A stretch of 64,000 bases of DNA from Stagnihabitans lacustris (lineage in GTDB: Bacteria; Pseudomonadota; Alphaproteobacteria; Rhodobacterales; Rhodobacteraceae), in NCBI RefSeq assembly GCF_025950525.1, contig NZ_JAPDGS010000003.1:372001-436000 (forward strand), in the 5' to 3' direction. Position numbers and translations under genes: made by a program. Below, piece by piece: positions 26,614 through 35,538 of this stretch. How positions within the stretch are numbered: the stretch's first letter is position 1; every line of letters begins with the position of its first letter. The notes beneath the pieces were generated by a model that worked only from the letters and a program-made list of their open reading frames with translations, ran no database searches and had not been told where the DNA came from.

Positions 26614-27221
26614 AAGCGGCCAAACCGGCGGCCACGAAGGCCCCGCCCAAGCCCGTGGCGCGGGGGAAGGCGGCCCCGGTCCGGTCCGGGGGCCGGGTCT
26701 TGGTGATTCTTGCGGTGATCCTTGCCGCAGGCGGGGCGTTGCGGCTGGGCGTTGGCGTGGGCTCTGCCATGGCCAACAATGCGCGTGAAGCCGATGTGCC
26801 ACTGAACTGTCCGGTGCCACCCGCGGCCCTCGCCTCGGCGCTTTCCGCGCGCGAGGCGCAGGTGAAAGCCAAGGAGGACGCCGTGGCGCAGCGGCTTTCG
26901 GCGCTGAACCTGGCGGATGAGGCGATCACCAAGCGGCTCGAAGAGCTGAAATTGGCTGAGGAAGAGTTGAAGCAGACCATTGCGATCGCCGATGGTGCCT
27001 CGGAAAAGGATCTGACGCAGTTGACCGCGGTCTATGAGGCGATGAAGCCTGCCGATGCGGCGGCGCTGTTCCAGACCATGGCGCCGGAATTTGCTGCTGG
27101 CTTTCTGGGGCGCATGCAGGCGCCTGCGGCGGCGGCGATCATGACCGGGATGGACCCGGCAAAGGCCTATGAAGTCTCGGTGCTTCTGGCCGGGCGCAAT
27201 GCAAATGCTCCGAAGAATTGA
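26610..27221 (+). CDS. motE: MotE-like flagellar motility chaperone
   Basis: The 203-residue protein has an Ala/Lys-rich N-terminus, one membrane helix (about 30-50), a long coiled coil (about 75-130) and a C-terminal MgtE_N-like module (YEAMKPADAAALFQTMAPEF, then MTGMDPAKAYEVSVLLAGR). In rhizobia MotE is a periplasmic chaperone for the stator-associated protein MotC. The MgtE-like part is only a fold similarity; there is no Mg2+ channel domain. It is co-transcribed with fliL and precedes motA by 81 bases. Confidence 0.83.
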   Translation: MKAAKPAATKAPPKPVARGKAAPVRSGGRVLVILAVILAAGGALRLGVGVGSAMANNAREADVPLNCPVPPAALASALSAREAQVKAKEDAVAQRLSALNLADEAITKRLEELKLAEEELKQTIAIADGASEKDLTQLTAVYEAMKPADAAALFQTMAPEFAAGFLGRMQAPAAAAIMTGMDPAKAYEVSVLLAGRNANAPKN

Positions 27222-27302
27222 TCGGGTCGACTTGATCGGATCAGCCTTTCTTAACTTGGCCGTGGCAAAGCTGGGGGTGGAAGTCGCAATGGGGTTGGAA
27301 CC

Positions 27303-28175
27303 ATGATCGCTATCGTCGGTATCATCGTCATCTTCGTGATGGTCTTTGGCGGCTATGTCTCCGCCGGGGGCAAGATGGACATCATCATGCACTCCCTGCC
27401 GCATGAAATGATTATCATCGGTGGCGCGGCGGCCGGGGCTTTCATGCTTGGCCACGACTTTGCCACCGTGAAGATGACGATGAAGGACTTGGGCAAGGTC
27501 GTCAAAGGCCCCAAATGGAAGGCAGCTGATTACCGCGACCTTCTGGCCTTGCTGTTCGACCTCGTGCGGATCGCGCGGTCGAATCCGGTCGGCCTGGAAG
27601 AGCATGTCGAAAACCCGCACGGATCTTCGATTTTCGGCCGTTATCCCAAGATCCAGCACGACCATGAGGCTGTCGACCTGATCTGCGACACGTTGCGCGC
27701 AGCCTCCATGAACTACGACGACCCCCATCAGGTCGAAGAGGTTCTGGACAAGCGGATGGAGGAGGCCCATCACCATGCGCTGCACTCCAGCCACGCCTTG
27801 CAGTCCGTTGCCGACGCCATGCCCGCCATCGGGATCGTGGCCGCCGTGCTTGGCGTTATCAAGACCATGGCGTCGATCGACCAGCCGCCTTCGATCCTGG
27901 GCGGCATGATCGGCGGTGCTCTGGTCGGGACTTTTCTGGGCGTGTTCATGGCCTATGGGTTCATCGGCCCGATGGCCAGCCGCATCAAGGCCGTGGTCGA
28001 CGAGGATGCCTATTTCTTCCAGCTGATCCGCGAGGTTCTGGTGGCCAACCTGCACCGCCACCCGCCAAATATCTGCATCGAGGTCGGCCGGCAGAATACT
28101 CCCCACCACGTGCGCCCCTCTTTCGCCGAGGTCGAAGAGGTGCTGCGCGGTCTGAAACAGGAAAATGCCGCATGA
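27303..28175 (+). CDS. motA: Flagellar motor stator protein MotA
   Basis: The 290-residue protein has four membrane segments (about 1-20, 32-50, 165-188, 198-222) and a large cytoplasmic loop with LVRIARSNPVGLEEHVENP, which contains the charged residues that contact FliG. The proline at the start of the third segment (DAMPAIGIVAAVLGVI) and GGALVGTFLGVFMAYG are conserved. MotA needs MotB, but no OmpA-type MotB gene follows or occurs elsewhere in the window. The end overlaps the next gene by four bases. Confidence 0.95.
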   Translation: MIAIVGIIVIFVMVFGGYVSAGGKMDIIMHSLPHEMIIIGGAAAGAFMLGHDFATVKMTMKDLGKVVKGPKWKAADYRDLLALLFDLVRIARSNPVGLEEHVENPHGSSIFGRYPKIQHDHEAVDLICDTLRAASMNYDDPHQVEEVLDKRMEEAHHHALHSSHALQSVADAMPAIGIVAAVLGVIKTMASIDQPPSILGGMIGGALVGTFLGVFMAYGFIGPMASRIKAVVDEDAYFFQLIREVLVANLHRHPPNICIEVGRQNTPHHVRPSFAEVEEVLRGLKQENAA

Positions 28176-30541
28176 GGCTGGCCTACGCCCTTTGTCTGCT
28201 GCTGGTTTCGGCCATGGCGGCTTGGGCTGCGCCCGTGGTCGTCACCTCGGGCGAGCATCGCGATTTCACGCGCGTGGTTCTGCAATTCGAGGGCCAGCCG
28301 TCATGGGAATTTGGCCGAACGCTGGACGGCTATGCGCTGCGCGTGCCGGGACAGTCGCTGGACTATGACCTGAGCCGGGCCTTTGACCTGATTGGCAAGA
28401 CCCGCCTGGCCGGGCTGAAGCGGGACCCCGTGACGGGCGATCTGGCCTTGGGTATCGCTTGCGCCTGCTATGCCATGCCGTTCGAGTTTCGCCCGGGCAT
28501 TGTGGTCGTCGACCTTTATGACGGCGTGCCGCCCGCTGGGTCTTCTTTCGAACGGCCCTTGCCGCCGCAAAGCGCGCCCCCCGCTCCCGCTGTCGATCCG
28601 CTGGCCAGCGATGCGGTGACGCCCGAAACGATCACTCCGGATGCCGAGACTTTGGTGGGTGGATATGATTGGACCCGCCTGTCGCTGGAACAGATGGGCG
28701 TTGACCTTGGAGAGCCGGTGCAGGCCGCCCGGAACCTGCCCGAAACGCCTGTTCCGCAAAGCCTGGACCCTGATCTGGACCAATTGCGCGCCTCTCTTGT
28801 GCAAGAGATGGGTGCGGGCGCGACGGCAGGCCTGATCGACCTTGCCCCGCCCCCGAAGTCGGAGGCAGAGCCCCTGGCCACGGAGGACCATGCGGCCCCC
28901 GACCATGCCGCACCGGACAAGCCAGCGTCCGACCACGCCTCCGCACCTGAACCCCCTGTCGATCATGCGACCGACCATAGTGCCACGACCGACCACGGCG
29001 CCCCGACCGAGACTGAACAGAACACGATGCGCGCCCACTTGGGCGAGACGCCGGAAATTCAGATGCGCGACGTGGGCGAACAGCGCCCCGCCCTGACCGC
29101 GGATGGCGAAAAATGCTTCCCCGAAGAGGAGTTGGACCTTGCTGCCTGGGGTGGGGCCGATCGCTCGATCTCGGACCAGTTCGGACCGGTGCGCCAGGGG
29201 ATGATCGGTGAGTTCGACAAGCCCTCGGCCGAGGCCATCAAGCGTGTGGTCCGTTTTTATCTTTTCATCGGCTTTGGCGCCGAGGCGCGCAGCCTGTTGC
29301 GCGCTTATCCCGATCTCTTCGAAGAGGCCCCGATGTGGAGCGCGATGGCCCATCTGCTGGATGGCGAATCGGACCCCGCCGGCGTCTTCACGGGGATGGA
29401 GGATTGCGACACGCCTGCCGCGCTTTGGGCCGTGCTGAGCGAACCGAAATCCCTTCCCAAAGACGAGATTGGGCGCGCAGCCGTCGCCCGCAGCTTTTCG
29501 GCCCTGCCGGCCGCGCTGCGTCGGCTTCTGGGGCCGCGCCTGGTGGATGCCTATCTCGAGGCGGGCGACATCGCCTCTGCCACGGCCCTGTCCGAAGCGG
29601 TTCTGCGCGCGCCGGGCGATCCGGGCCCCGAAGTTGTGATGATGCAGGCCGATATGGCGCGCGCCCAAGGTCACATCGGCGAGGCCGAGGCCAAGCTTGA
29701 ACCTCTGGCGGCGGCACCCGGACCCTCGTCGACCGATGCCCTGGTCGACCTTGTCGAGCATCGTGCCATGGTTGGCCAAACCGTCAGCCATGAAGAGGTC
29801 CTGACCCTGGAGGCCGCCTTGAAGGAGCGGGAGGGCAGCGCGGATGAGGCGCGCTATCGCACGGCACTTGTTCTGGCCAAGGCGGCTTCGGGCCAATATG
29901 ACGCCGCCTTTGCTGAAACCGACGACCCCGAAACCCTTCGTTCGATCTGGCGGCTTCTGGCTCAGGCCGGGGGCGATACGCCGCTTTTGACCCATGCCAC
30001 CCTGGCCGAGGGTCAGCCCGCCCCGGAAGAGGCGCGCGATTCGGCCGGCATCATCGCCGACCGCATGTTGACCCTGGGTCTGGCGGATCAGGCCGCACGC
30101 TGGTTGCAACTGGCGCCCCGGTCCCCCGCCCTGTTGCAGGCGCGGATTGCCCTTGCCAATGGTCAGGCCCAGGCGGCGATCGACCTGGTCAAGGATGACA
30201 CATCCGAAAGGGCACTGCATCTGAAGGCCCAGGCCTTGATCTATCTGGGGGATCAAGAGGGTGCTGCGAAAATCTACCAGGAGCTGGGCAAGGCCGATCA
30301 GCAGTGGTCGCTTTTGACTTCGGCGCAATCCTGGGACGCCCTCTCGCAAGAGGGGCCGGAGGAGTGGAAGGCTGTCGCCGGCATCGTCACGGGTGCGACG
30401 CCACCTGCCGTGCCAGTTGATCCGCTGTTGGACGGTCCGCTGGCGCAAGACCGGCTGCTTCTGGATGAAAGCGCCACGACCCGGGATGCCATCACCAACC
30501 TGTTGAATTCCGTGCAGGTTCCCGGTCAACCAAGTCAGTGA
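28172..30541 (+). CDS. Large exported protein with AMIN-like and helical-repeat regions, flagellar cluster
   Basis: The 789-residue protein begins with a signal peptide (1-19). Residues about 20-120 resemble an AMIN-type beta domain (DFTRVVLQFEGQPSWEF, VVVDLYDGV). Residues about 225-275 form a low-complexity DHA/PDHA-rich, metal-binding-looking linker. From about 320 to 750 there are repeated helical pairs of TPR/SEL-like type (AYLEAGDIASATALSEAVL, AQGHIGEAEAKLEPLAAA). It overlaps motA by four bases and precedes a lytic transglycosylase. By position and localisation it could be the counterpart of rhizobial MotC, a periplasmic stator protein, but sequence similarity was not established. Confidence 0.8.
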   Translation: MRLAYALCLLLVSAMAAWAAPVVVTSGEHRDFTRVVLQFEGQPSWEFGRTLDGYALRVPGQSLDYDLSRAFDLIGKTRLAGLKRDPVTGDLALGIACACYAMPFEFRPGIVVVDLYDGVPPAGSSFERPLPPQSAPPAPAVDPLASDAVTPETITPDAETLVGGYDWTRLSLEQMGVDLGEPVQAARNLPETPVPQSLDPDLDQLRASLVQEMGAGATAGLIDLAPPPKSEAEPLATEDHAAPDHAAPDKPASDHASAPEPPVDHATDHSATTDHGAPTETEQNTMRAHLGETPEIQMRDVGEQRPALTADGEKCFPEEELDLAAWGGADRSISDQFGPVRQGMIGEFDKPSAEAIKRVVRFYLFIGFGAEARSLLRAYPDLFEEAPMWSAMAHLLDGESDPAGVFTGMEDCDTPAALWAVLSEPKSLPKDEIGRAAVARSFSALPAALRRLLGPRLVDAYLEAGDIASATALSEAVLRAPGDPGPEVVMMQADMARAQGHIGEAEAKLEPLAAAPGPSSTDALVDLVEHRAMVGQTVSHEEVLTLEAALKEREGSADEARYRTALVLAKAASGQYDAAFAETDDPETLRSIWRLLAQAGGDTPLLTHATLAEGQPAPEEARDSAGIIADRMLTLGLADQAARWLQLAPRSPALLQARIALANGQAQAAIDLVKDDTSERALHLKAQALIYLGDQEGAAKIYQELGKADQQWSLLTSAQSWDALSQEGPEEWKAVAGIVTGATPPAVPVDPLLDGPLAQDRLLLDESATTRDAITNLLNSVQVPGQPSQ

Positions 30542-30573
30542 CGCTCATCTTTGAGTAAGGATTGCCCGCTAAC

Positions 30574-30592
30574 CTGTCAGCAAGCCTGACAG
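30574..30592. repeat. Short inverted repeat before the transglycosylase gene
   Basis: CTGTCAG (30574-30580) and CTGACAG (30586-30592) form a perfect 7-bp stem with a 5-base loop, just before the ATG at 30594. It could be an operator or translation-modulating hairpin; there is no U-run. Confidence 0.4.
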
Positions 30593-30593
30593 A

Positions 30594-31301
30594 ATGGGGG
30601 GCGATAGGGTGAAACCCGGACGAATCATTTTCTGGCTGCGCGGGCTTTTGGCCACGTGGCTTCTAGCGCCCTTGGTGGCGTTTGCTGCGCCCGATCCTTC
30701 GGGCCTGTGCGACCGTGCCGCAGCCATGGCGGCCGAGGAATCGGGCGTTCCGATTGATATTTTGCTTGCGATTTCGCGGGTCGAAACCGGCCGGTCTCAG
30801 GATGGTGTCCTGTCCCCCTGGCCCTGGACGATCAATGCCGATGGCGCGGGTGCTTTCTATGACAACAAGGAAGAGGCGGTCGCTGCCGCCACGGCCCATC
30901 TGACCGATGGCACCGGCACTTTCGACACCGGCTGTTTTCAGATTAACTATTCCTATCACAATCAAGAGTTTACCGATCTTGACGATATGTTCGATCCCCT
31001 GTCGAACGCGCGCTATGCGGCGAAATTCCTGAACCAGCTTTATGCCGAGATGGGGAACTGGGCCGATGCGGTCGCGGCCTATCACTCGCGCACGCCTGAC
31101 AAGGCCGAGGCTTATCTCGATCAGGTCAAATCCGTGATCGAGGGCCCCGAAGTCGCCCAGGCCGCGGCAGAGCCTGTGCCCCGGATCAACGCTTTCCCGC
31201 TGTTGCAGGCCGGCGATCCGGGCATGTTTGGCTCGATCGTGCCACAAACCGGGGGATTGCAACCCTTGATGGGGGCCGTCGCCCCCTTGATTGGGGGCTA
31301 A
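30594..31301 (+). CDS. Flagellar-cluster lytic transglycosylase (SltF-like)
   Basis: The 235-residue exported protein has a signal peptide (about 1-31) and a goose-lysozyme/SLT-type domain: LLAISRVETGRSQDG holds the likely catalytic glutamate, followed by PWTINADGAGAFYD, DTGCFQINYSYH and VAAYHSRTPDKAEAYLDQV. In Rhodobacter sphaeroides, SltF opens peptidoglycan for the flagellar rod because FlgJ there lacks a muramidase domain. The FlgJ-like protein here (44823-45104) also lacks it, which fits the same division of labour. A GTG at 30609 after a G-rich stretch is an alternative start. Confidence 0.88.
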   Translation: MGGDRVKPGRIIFWLRGLLATWLLAPLVAFAAPDPSGLCDRAAAMAAEESGVPIDILLAISRVETGRSQDGVLSPWPWTINADGAGAFYDNKEEAVAAATAHLTDGTGTFDTGCFQINYSYHNQEFTDLDDMFDPLSNARYAAKFLNQLYAEMGNWADAVAAYHSRTPDKAEAYLDQVKSVIEGPEVAQAAAEPVPRINAFPLLQAGDPGMFGSIVPQTGGLQPLMGAVAPLIGG

Positions 31302-31305
31302 GCCT

Positions 31306-33360
31306 TTGAAGTTCGACAGCGCCACGCTTTACAAACCCACGATCCTCCTCGCGCTTGCGCTGATGGGGATCATTCTCATGATGGTCCTGCCGATCCCGGC
31401 CTGGGTGATGGATGTGGGCCTTGCGATTTCCTTCGCGCTGGCCATCCTGATGCTGACCGTGACCTTGTTCATCGAGCGGCCCCTGGAGTTTTCGGCCTTC
31501 CCGACGATCCTCTTGGCGTCGCTGATGTTGCGCCTGTCGCTGAACGTGTCTTCGACCAAGCTGATCATTGGACAGGGGCACACCGGGACTGATGCGGCAG
31601 GTCACGTGATCGAGGGTTTCGCGACCTTCATCATGGGCGGCAACCTCTTGCTGGGCCTGGTGATTTTCCTCGTCCTGCTGATCGTGAACTTCGTCGTCAT
31701 CACCAAGGGCGCAGGCCGGATGGCGGAAGTGGGCGCGCGGTTTGCCCTGGACGGGATGCCCGGCAAGCAATTGGCCATCGACGCCGACATGGCCGCCGGC
31801 GCCATCACCCATGCCGAGGCGAAATCGCGGCGCGAAAAGGAACTGGCAGAGACGAACTTCTTCGGCTCGCTGGATGGCGCGTCGAAATTCGTCAAGGGCG
31901 ATGCTGTCGCGGGCCTGTTGATCACGGCGTTGAACCTGATCATGGGCCTGATCATGGGGGTCTTCATTCATGGTCTTCCTTTGGCGCAAGCCTTTGAAAC
32001 CTATTCAATTCTAACCGTCGGCGACGGTCTGGTCAGCCAAATTCCCGCTGTCATCATCTCGGTCGCCTCGGCGCTGTTGCTGGCGCGGGGCGGGGCCACC
32101 GGGGCAGCGGATGTATCCTTCTTTGAACAGCTGGGGCGCTATCCGGGCGCGCTTGGCACGGTTGCGGCGCTTATGGGGTTGATCGCGGTCATCCCGGGCA
32201 TGCCCTTTCTTCCCTTCATGGGGGGGGCGGCGCTTTTGGCTTGGGCGGCGTGGCGGGCGCGCACCAAACCGCCTGCGCCAGAGGCGGCCCCGGCACCCAC
32301 CGCGCCGCAAAAGAAAACCATCGCCGACGTCCTGGACTTTGACGAGATCCACATCGAATTCGCCCCCAACCTGGTGAACATGGTGTTGGACCCGGCCACG
32401 GGACTGGATGCGCGGATCACCAACATGCGCAACCATGTCGCGGCGCAATATGGCCTGATCCTGCCCGAAATCCGTTTGACGGACGAGCCGAGCTTGAGTG
32501 CAGGAACCTATGTCATCAAGCTTCAGGGCGTCGAAAAGGTGCGCGACAAGCTTTTGCCCGAAAGGGTCATGGTGCTTTTGGCGGACGGCGTTTCGGCGCC
32601 CGATGGCATCGGCGTGTCTGAGCCGGTCTATGGCGCGCCAGCCCGCTGGATCCTGACCGAACAGCACGAAGAGGCTGCGATCTCGGGTCTCACCGTCGTC
32701 TCCGCGCCCGAGGTTCTCGCGACCCATCTGCTGGAAATCATCAAGGCCAATCTCGCCCGGCTTCTGACCCTGCGCGGGATGCGGCGGCTGATGGACGAAT
32801 TCACCCGCGTTACCGATCCACAGCGCGCCGAGCAGAACAAGCGCCTGTTGGATGAGCTGATTCCCGAAAAGATTCAGGTCGATACGCTGATGTCGATCCT
32901 GCGGCTTTTGCTGGAAGAGCGGGTCTCGATCCGCAACCTGCCGCTGATCCTTGAGGCCACGGCAGAGGCGCGCGGTCTGGGGGCGCCCGAGGCGATCTGC
33001 GAACATGTGCGCCAGCGCCTTGGCTTCCAGCTGGTGGCAGAGCTCAAGCGCGGTGATGGCACGATCCCGCTGATCCAGCTTGCCCCCGAATGGGAAAAGG
33101 CCTTCGCCGCCCACCAGATCGAGGGCAATCGGGATGTGGCTCTGCCGCCTGATCTTTTCTCGCGTCTTGCCAATGGCTTGGCCGAACGGCTGAACAAGGC
33201 GGCAGAAAGTGGGACTTTCCCAGCCCTTGTCACCTCGACCCTGCGACGGCGGTTCCTGCATACGGTCATGGGTGCCAAAGGTCTGACCGCGCCGGTGCTG
33301 AGCTATGAAGAAATCGGGATGGAGGCGCGGCCGGCGCTGGTAGGGGTCGTGCCGCCATGA
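31306..33360 (+). CDS. flhA: Flagellar export protein FlhA
   Basis: The 684-residue protein has seven to eight membrane segments in the first ~330 residues, including the FHIPEP-family signature region (AEVGARFALDGMPGKQLAIDAD) and the segment with AEAKSRREKELAETNFFGSLDGASKFVKGDA. The C-terminal cytoplasmic domain (about 345-684) binds export chaperones and substrates. The preferred start is TTG at 31306, five bases after the transglycosylase stop; TTG at 31291 is an alternative. It overlaps fliR by four bases. Confidence 0.95.
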   Translation: MKFDSATLYKPTILLALALMGIILMMVLPIPAWVMDVGLAISFALAILMLTVTLFIERPLEFSAFPTILLASLMLRLSLNVSSTKLIIGQGHTGTDAAGHVIEGFATFIMGGNLLLGLVIFLVLLIVNFVVITKGAGRMAEVGARFALDGMPGKQLAIDADMAAGAITHAEAKSRREKELAETNFFGSLDGASKFVKGDAVAGLLITALNLIMGLIMGVFIHGLPLAQAFETYSILTVGDGLVSQIPAVIISVASALLLARGGATGAADVSFFEQLGRYPGALGTVAALMGLIAVIPGMPFLPFMGGAALLAWAAWRARTKPPAPEAAPAPTAPQKKTIADVLDFDEIHIEFAPNLVNMVLDPATGLDARITNMRNHVAAQYGLILPEIRLTDEPSLSAGTYVIKLQGVEKVRDKLLPERVMVLLADGVSAPDGIGVSEPVYGAPARWILTEQHEEAAISGLTVVSAPEVLATHLLEIIKANLARLLTLRGMRRLMDEFTRVTDPQRAEQNKRLLDELIPEKIQVDTLMSILRLLLEERVSIRNLPLILEATAEARGLGAPEAICEHVRQRLGFQLVAELKRGDGTIPLIQLAPEWEKAFAAHQIEGNRDVALPPDLFSRLANGLAERLNKAAESGTFPALVTSTLRRRFLHTVMGAKGLTAPVLSYEEIGMEARPALVGVVPP

Positions 33361-34133
33361 ACGCCATCATTGACCAGGCCATGGCTTTCCTGACCCCGCT
33401 GCAGGATCTGATCTGGGTCGCCGCGCTGATTTTCTTGCGGGTCTCGGCCGCGGTCTATCTGATGCCCGCCTTTGGCGAGCAATCCGTTCCGCAACGGGTC
33501 AAGCTGGTCATTGCGCTGTCCTTCACCGCGGTGATTTTTCCCGCGGTTTCGCCCCTGATGGCGGACCTGACCTCCCTGCCGATCGCTGCCGCAGAGGAGG
33601 TGATTGCCGGCCTCTGCCTTGGGATAGGTATGCGGTTTTTCATCTTCGCCTTGCAAATCGCAGCGGCAATCGCGGCCCAAAGCACTTCGCTTTCGCAGAT
33701 GTTCGGCGGCGCCTCGCCCGAACCGCAACCGGCTTTCGGCAATCTGCTGACCTTGGCGGCCCTGGCGCTTGCGGTGACGACGGGGCTGCATGTGCGGGCG
33801 GCCAGCCTCTTGATTCTGTCCTATCAGGCTTTCCCGGCCGGCCGATTCCCGCTGATTGCGGATATCACCGATTGGGGCCTTCAAAACGCGGTGCATGCCA
33901 CCGTGCTGGCCTTTTCGCTGGCCGCGCCCTTCGTCATCGCCTCGGTGATCTATAACCTCGCGCTTGGCGTCATCAACAAGGCGATGCCGCAGATGCCGGT
34001 TTCGCTGGTGGGCGCGCCCGCGATGACGGCGGGGGCGCTGATCCTGATGGCTGTGGTTTCGCCGATCATCCTCGGCATCTGGCTTCATGAGTTCCACGGC
34101 TTTTTGGCCCAACCGACAAGGTTGGGACCATGA
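33357..34133 (+). CDS. fliR: Flagellar export gate protein FliR
   Basis: The 258-residue membrane protein has about six hydrophobic segments and the FliR/SpaR signature area (RVSAAVYLMPAFGEQSVPQRVK, GGASPEPQPAFGNLL, LVGAPAMTAGALI). It completes the FliP-FliQ-FliR export gate. ATGA overlaps join it to both flhA and flhB. Confidence 0.95.
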   Translation: MNAIIDQAMAFLTPLQDLIWVAALIFLRVSAAVYLMPAFGEQSVPQRVKLVIALSFTAVIFPAVSPLMADLTSLPIAAAEEVIAGLCLGIGMRFFIFALQIAAAIAAQSTSLSQMFGGASPEPQPAFGNLLTLAALALAVTTGLHVRAASLLILSYQAFPAGRFPLIADITDWGLQNAVHATVLAFSLAAPFVIASVIYNLALGVINKAMPQMPVSLVGAPAMTAGALILMAVVSPIILGIWLHEFHGFLAQPTRLGP

Positions 34134-35209
34134 GCGAGGACAATGACGCCGAAAAAAGTCACGAGCCGTCCCAGCGACGGCTGGAAGAGGCCCGAAAACG
34201 GGGCGACGTTCCGCGGTCGATGGATCTGTCGGCCGCGGCGGTCTATGGCGGGGCGGTCTTAACCATTCTCGTCTCTGGCGCCTGGATGGTGGAAAGCTTC
34301 GGCAGTTCGGCCATGGGGGTGATCGAGCAATCTGATCGCCTCTCGCAGCTTTTGACCCATGGCGGGCGGGCGGCCTCGCGCGAGCTGATCTTGGCCTTCG
34401 GCCTGCCCTTCCTGCCGATCTTCATCTTGCCGATGCTGGCTGCTGTCCTGGCAATTGCCGCGCAGCGAGGCTTCATCCTCGCCCCCGACAAGATCGCGAT
34501 GAAGGGCAACCGCATCGACCCCTTTGCCGCTTTGGGCCAGAAATTCGGTCGCGAGGGTTGGTTCCAGTTCTTCAAAGGCCTGGCCAAGATGATCGTCGTC
34601 TGCGTCATCGTGGCCTATATGATCCCGGGTTATGCGCAAAAAGTGCTGGCGACCTCCAGCCAGGACGCGCGGCAAGCCTCGGCGCTGATGATGGAAATCG
34701 TGGTGCAATTCCTGATCCTGTCGCTGTTGGCGACCCTGGTCTTCGGGGGGCTGGACTATGGCTGGCAGTGGCTGCAGCACCGCAAGCGCAACATGATGAC
34801 CCGGCAAGAGGCCGTCGAAGAGCACAAGGATCAGGAAGGCGATCCCCATGTGAAGATGCAGCGCCGGCAAAAAGGCCGCGAAATGGCGATGAGCCAGGTT
34901 CTGGCGGCGGTGGCCACGGCCGATGTCATCATCGTTAACCCGACCCATTATGCCGTGGCGCTGAAATGGAAGCGGGGGGACCGCAATGCGCCCGTGCTTC
35001 TGGCCAAGGGCGTCGACGAGGTGGCCGCCCGCATCCGCGAAAAGGCCATCGAAAGCGGCGTGCCGATCCACCGCGATCCGCCAACCGCCCGGGCCATTCA
35101 TGCCACGGTCGAGGTCGGCAATCCGATCCGACCCGAGCAATACAAGGCCGTCGCCGCGGCGATCCGCTTTGCCGAAGCAATGCGCAAACGCGCCAGGAGA
35201 CGTGGATGA
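34130..35209 (+). CDS. flhB: Flagellar export switch protein FlhB
   Basis: The 359-residue protein starts with the family's charged region (EKSHEPSQRRLEEARKRGDV), has four membrane segments and a C-terminal cytoplasmic domain with the autocleavage motif NPTH at residues 270-273, followed by YAVALKWKRG. FlhB switches export from rod/hook to filament substrates after interaction with FliK, encoded at 45213. The end overlaps the next gene by four bases. Confidence 0.96.
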   Translation: MSEDNDAEKSHEPSQRRLEEARKRGDVPRSMDLSAAAVYGGAVLTILVSGAWMVESFGSSAMGVIEQSDRLSQLLTHGGRAASRELILAFGLPFLPIFILPMLAAVLAIAAQRGFILAPDKIAMKGNRIDPFAALGQKFGREGWFQFFKGLAKMIVVCVIVAYMIPGYAQKVLATSSQDARQASALMMEIVVQFLILSLLATLVFGGLDYGWQWLQHRKRNMMTRQEAVEEHKDQEGDPHVKMQRRQKGREMAMSQVLAAVATADVIIVNPTHYAVALKWKRGDRNAPVLLAKGVDEVAARIREKAIESGVPIHRDPPTARAIHATVEVGNPIRPEQYKAVAAAIRFAEAMRKRARRRG

Positions 35210-35538
35210 GCGAGAAGGAAAAGCTGGGCCGGTTGACCGAGATCAGCCAGCTGCTGTTCGATCAGAAGATGTTCGTGCTGGAACGTGCGGCGCGGGCGCG
35301 GCAATCCAGCCTCGACCGCCTGTCAGAGCTGGATCGACCGATGGATGCGGCCGACCTGCCCCTGATCCAAGCGCAGGAAATCGCCCTGCGGCACGCCCTG
35401 TGGGCCGACCACAAACGCAGGGAAATCAATACGATGCTGGCACGCCAGACCGCGGAATGGATCGAGGCGCGGGAGGATGCCTCCCGCGCCTTCGGTCGCA
35501 ATCAGGTTTTGAACCGGCTAAAGGGTCAGCTGTCCTGA
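35206..35538 (+). CDS. Small helical protein after flhB, possible FliJ analogue
   Basis: The 110-residue product starts at an ATG overlapping the flhB stop. It is soluble, strongly helical and rich in Arg, Glu, Leu and Gln, with heptad-like runs (LLFDQKMFVLERAARARQSS, LIQAQEIALRHALWADHKRR). The window has no recognisable fliJ, and FliJ-type export chaperones are short, poorly conserved antiparallel coiled coils, so it may play that role; this is an inference from shape and position. The last 13 bases overlap the convergent fliL copy. Confidence 0.7.
   Translation: MSEKEKLGRLTEISQLLFDQKMFVLERAARARQSSLDRLSELDRPMDAADLPLIQAQEIALRHALWADHKRREINTMLARQTAEWIEAREDASRAFGRNQVLNRLKGQLS

Noticed and set aside
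26610-27221. MgtE-like domain suggesting a magnesium transporter
   Set aside because: Only the N-terminal MgtE-like helical module is present, with one membrane helix and a coiled coil; position in the stator operon fits MotE.
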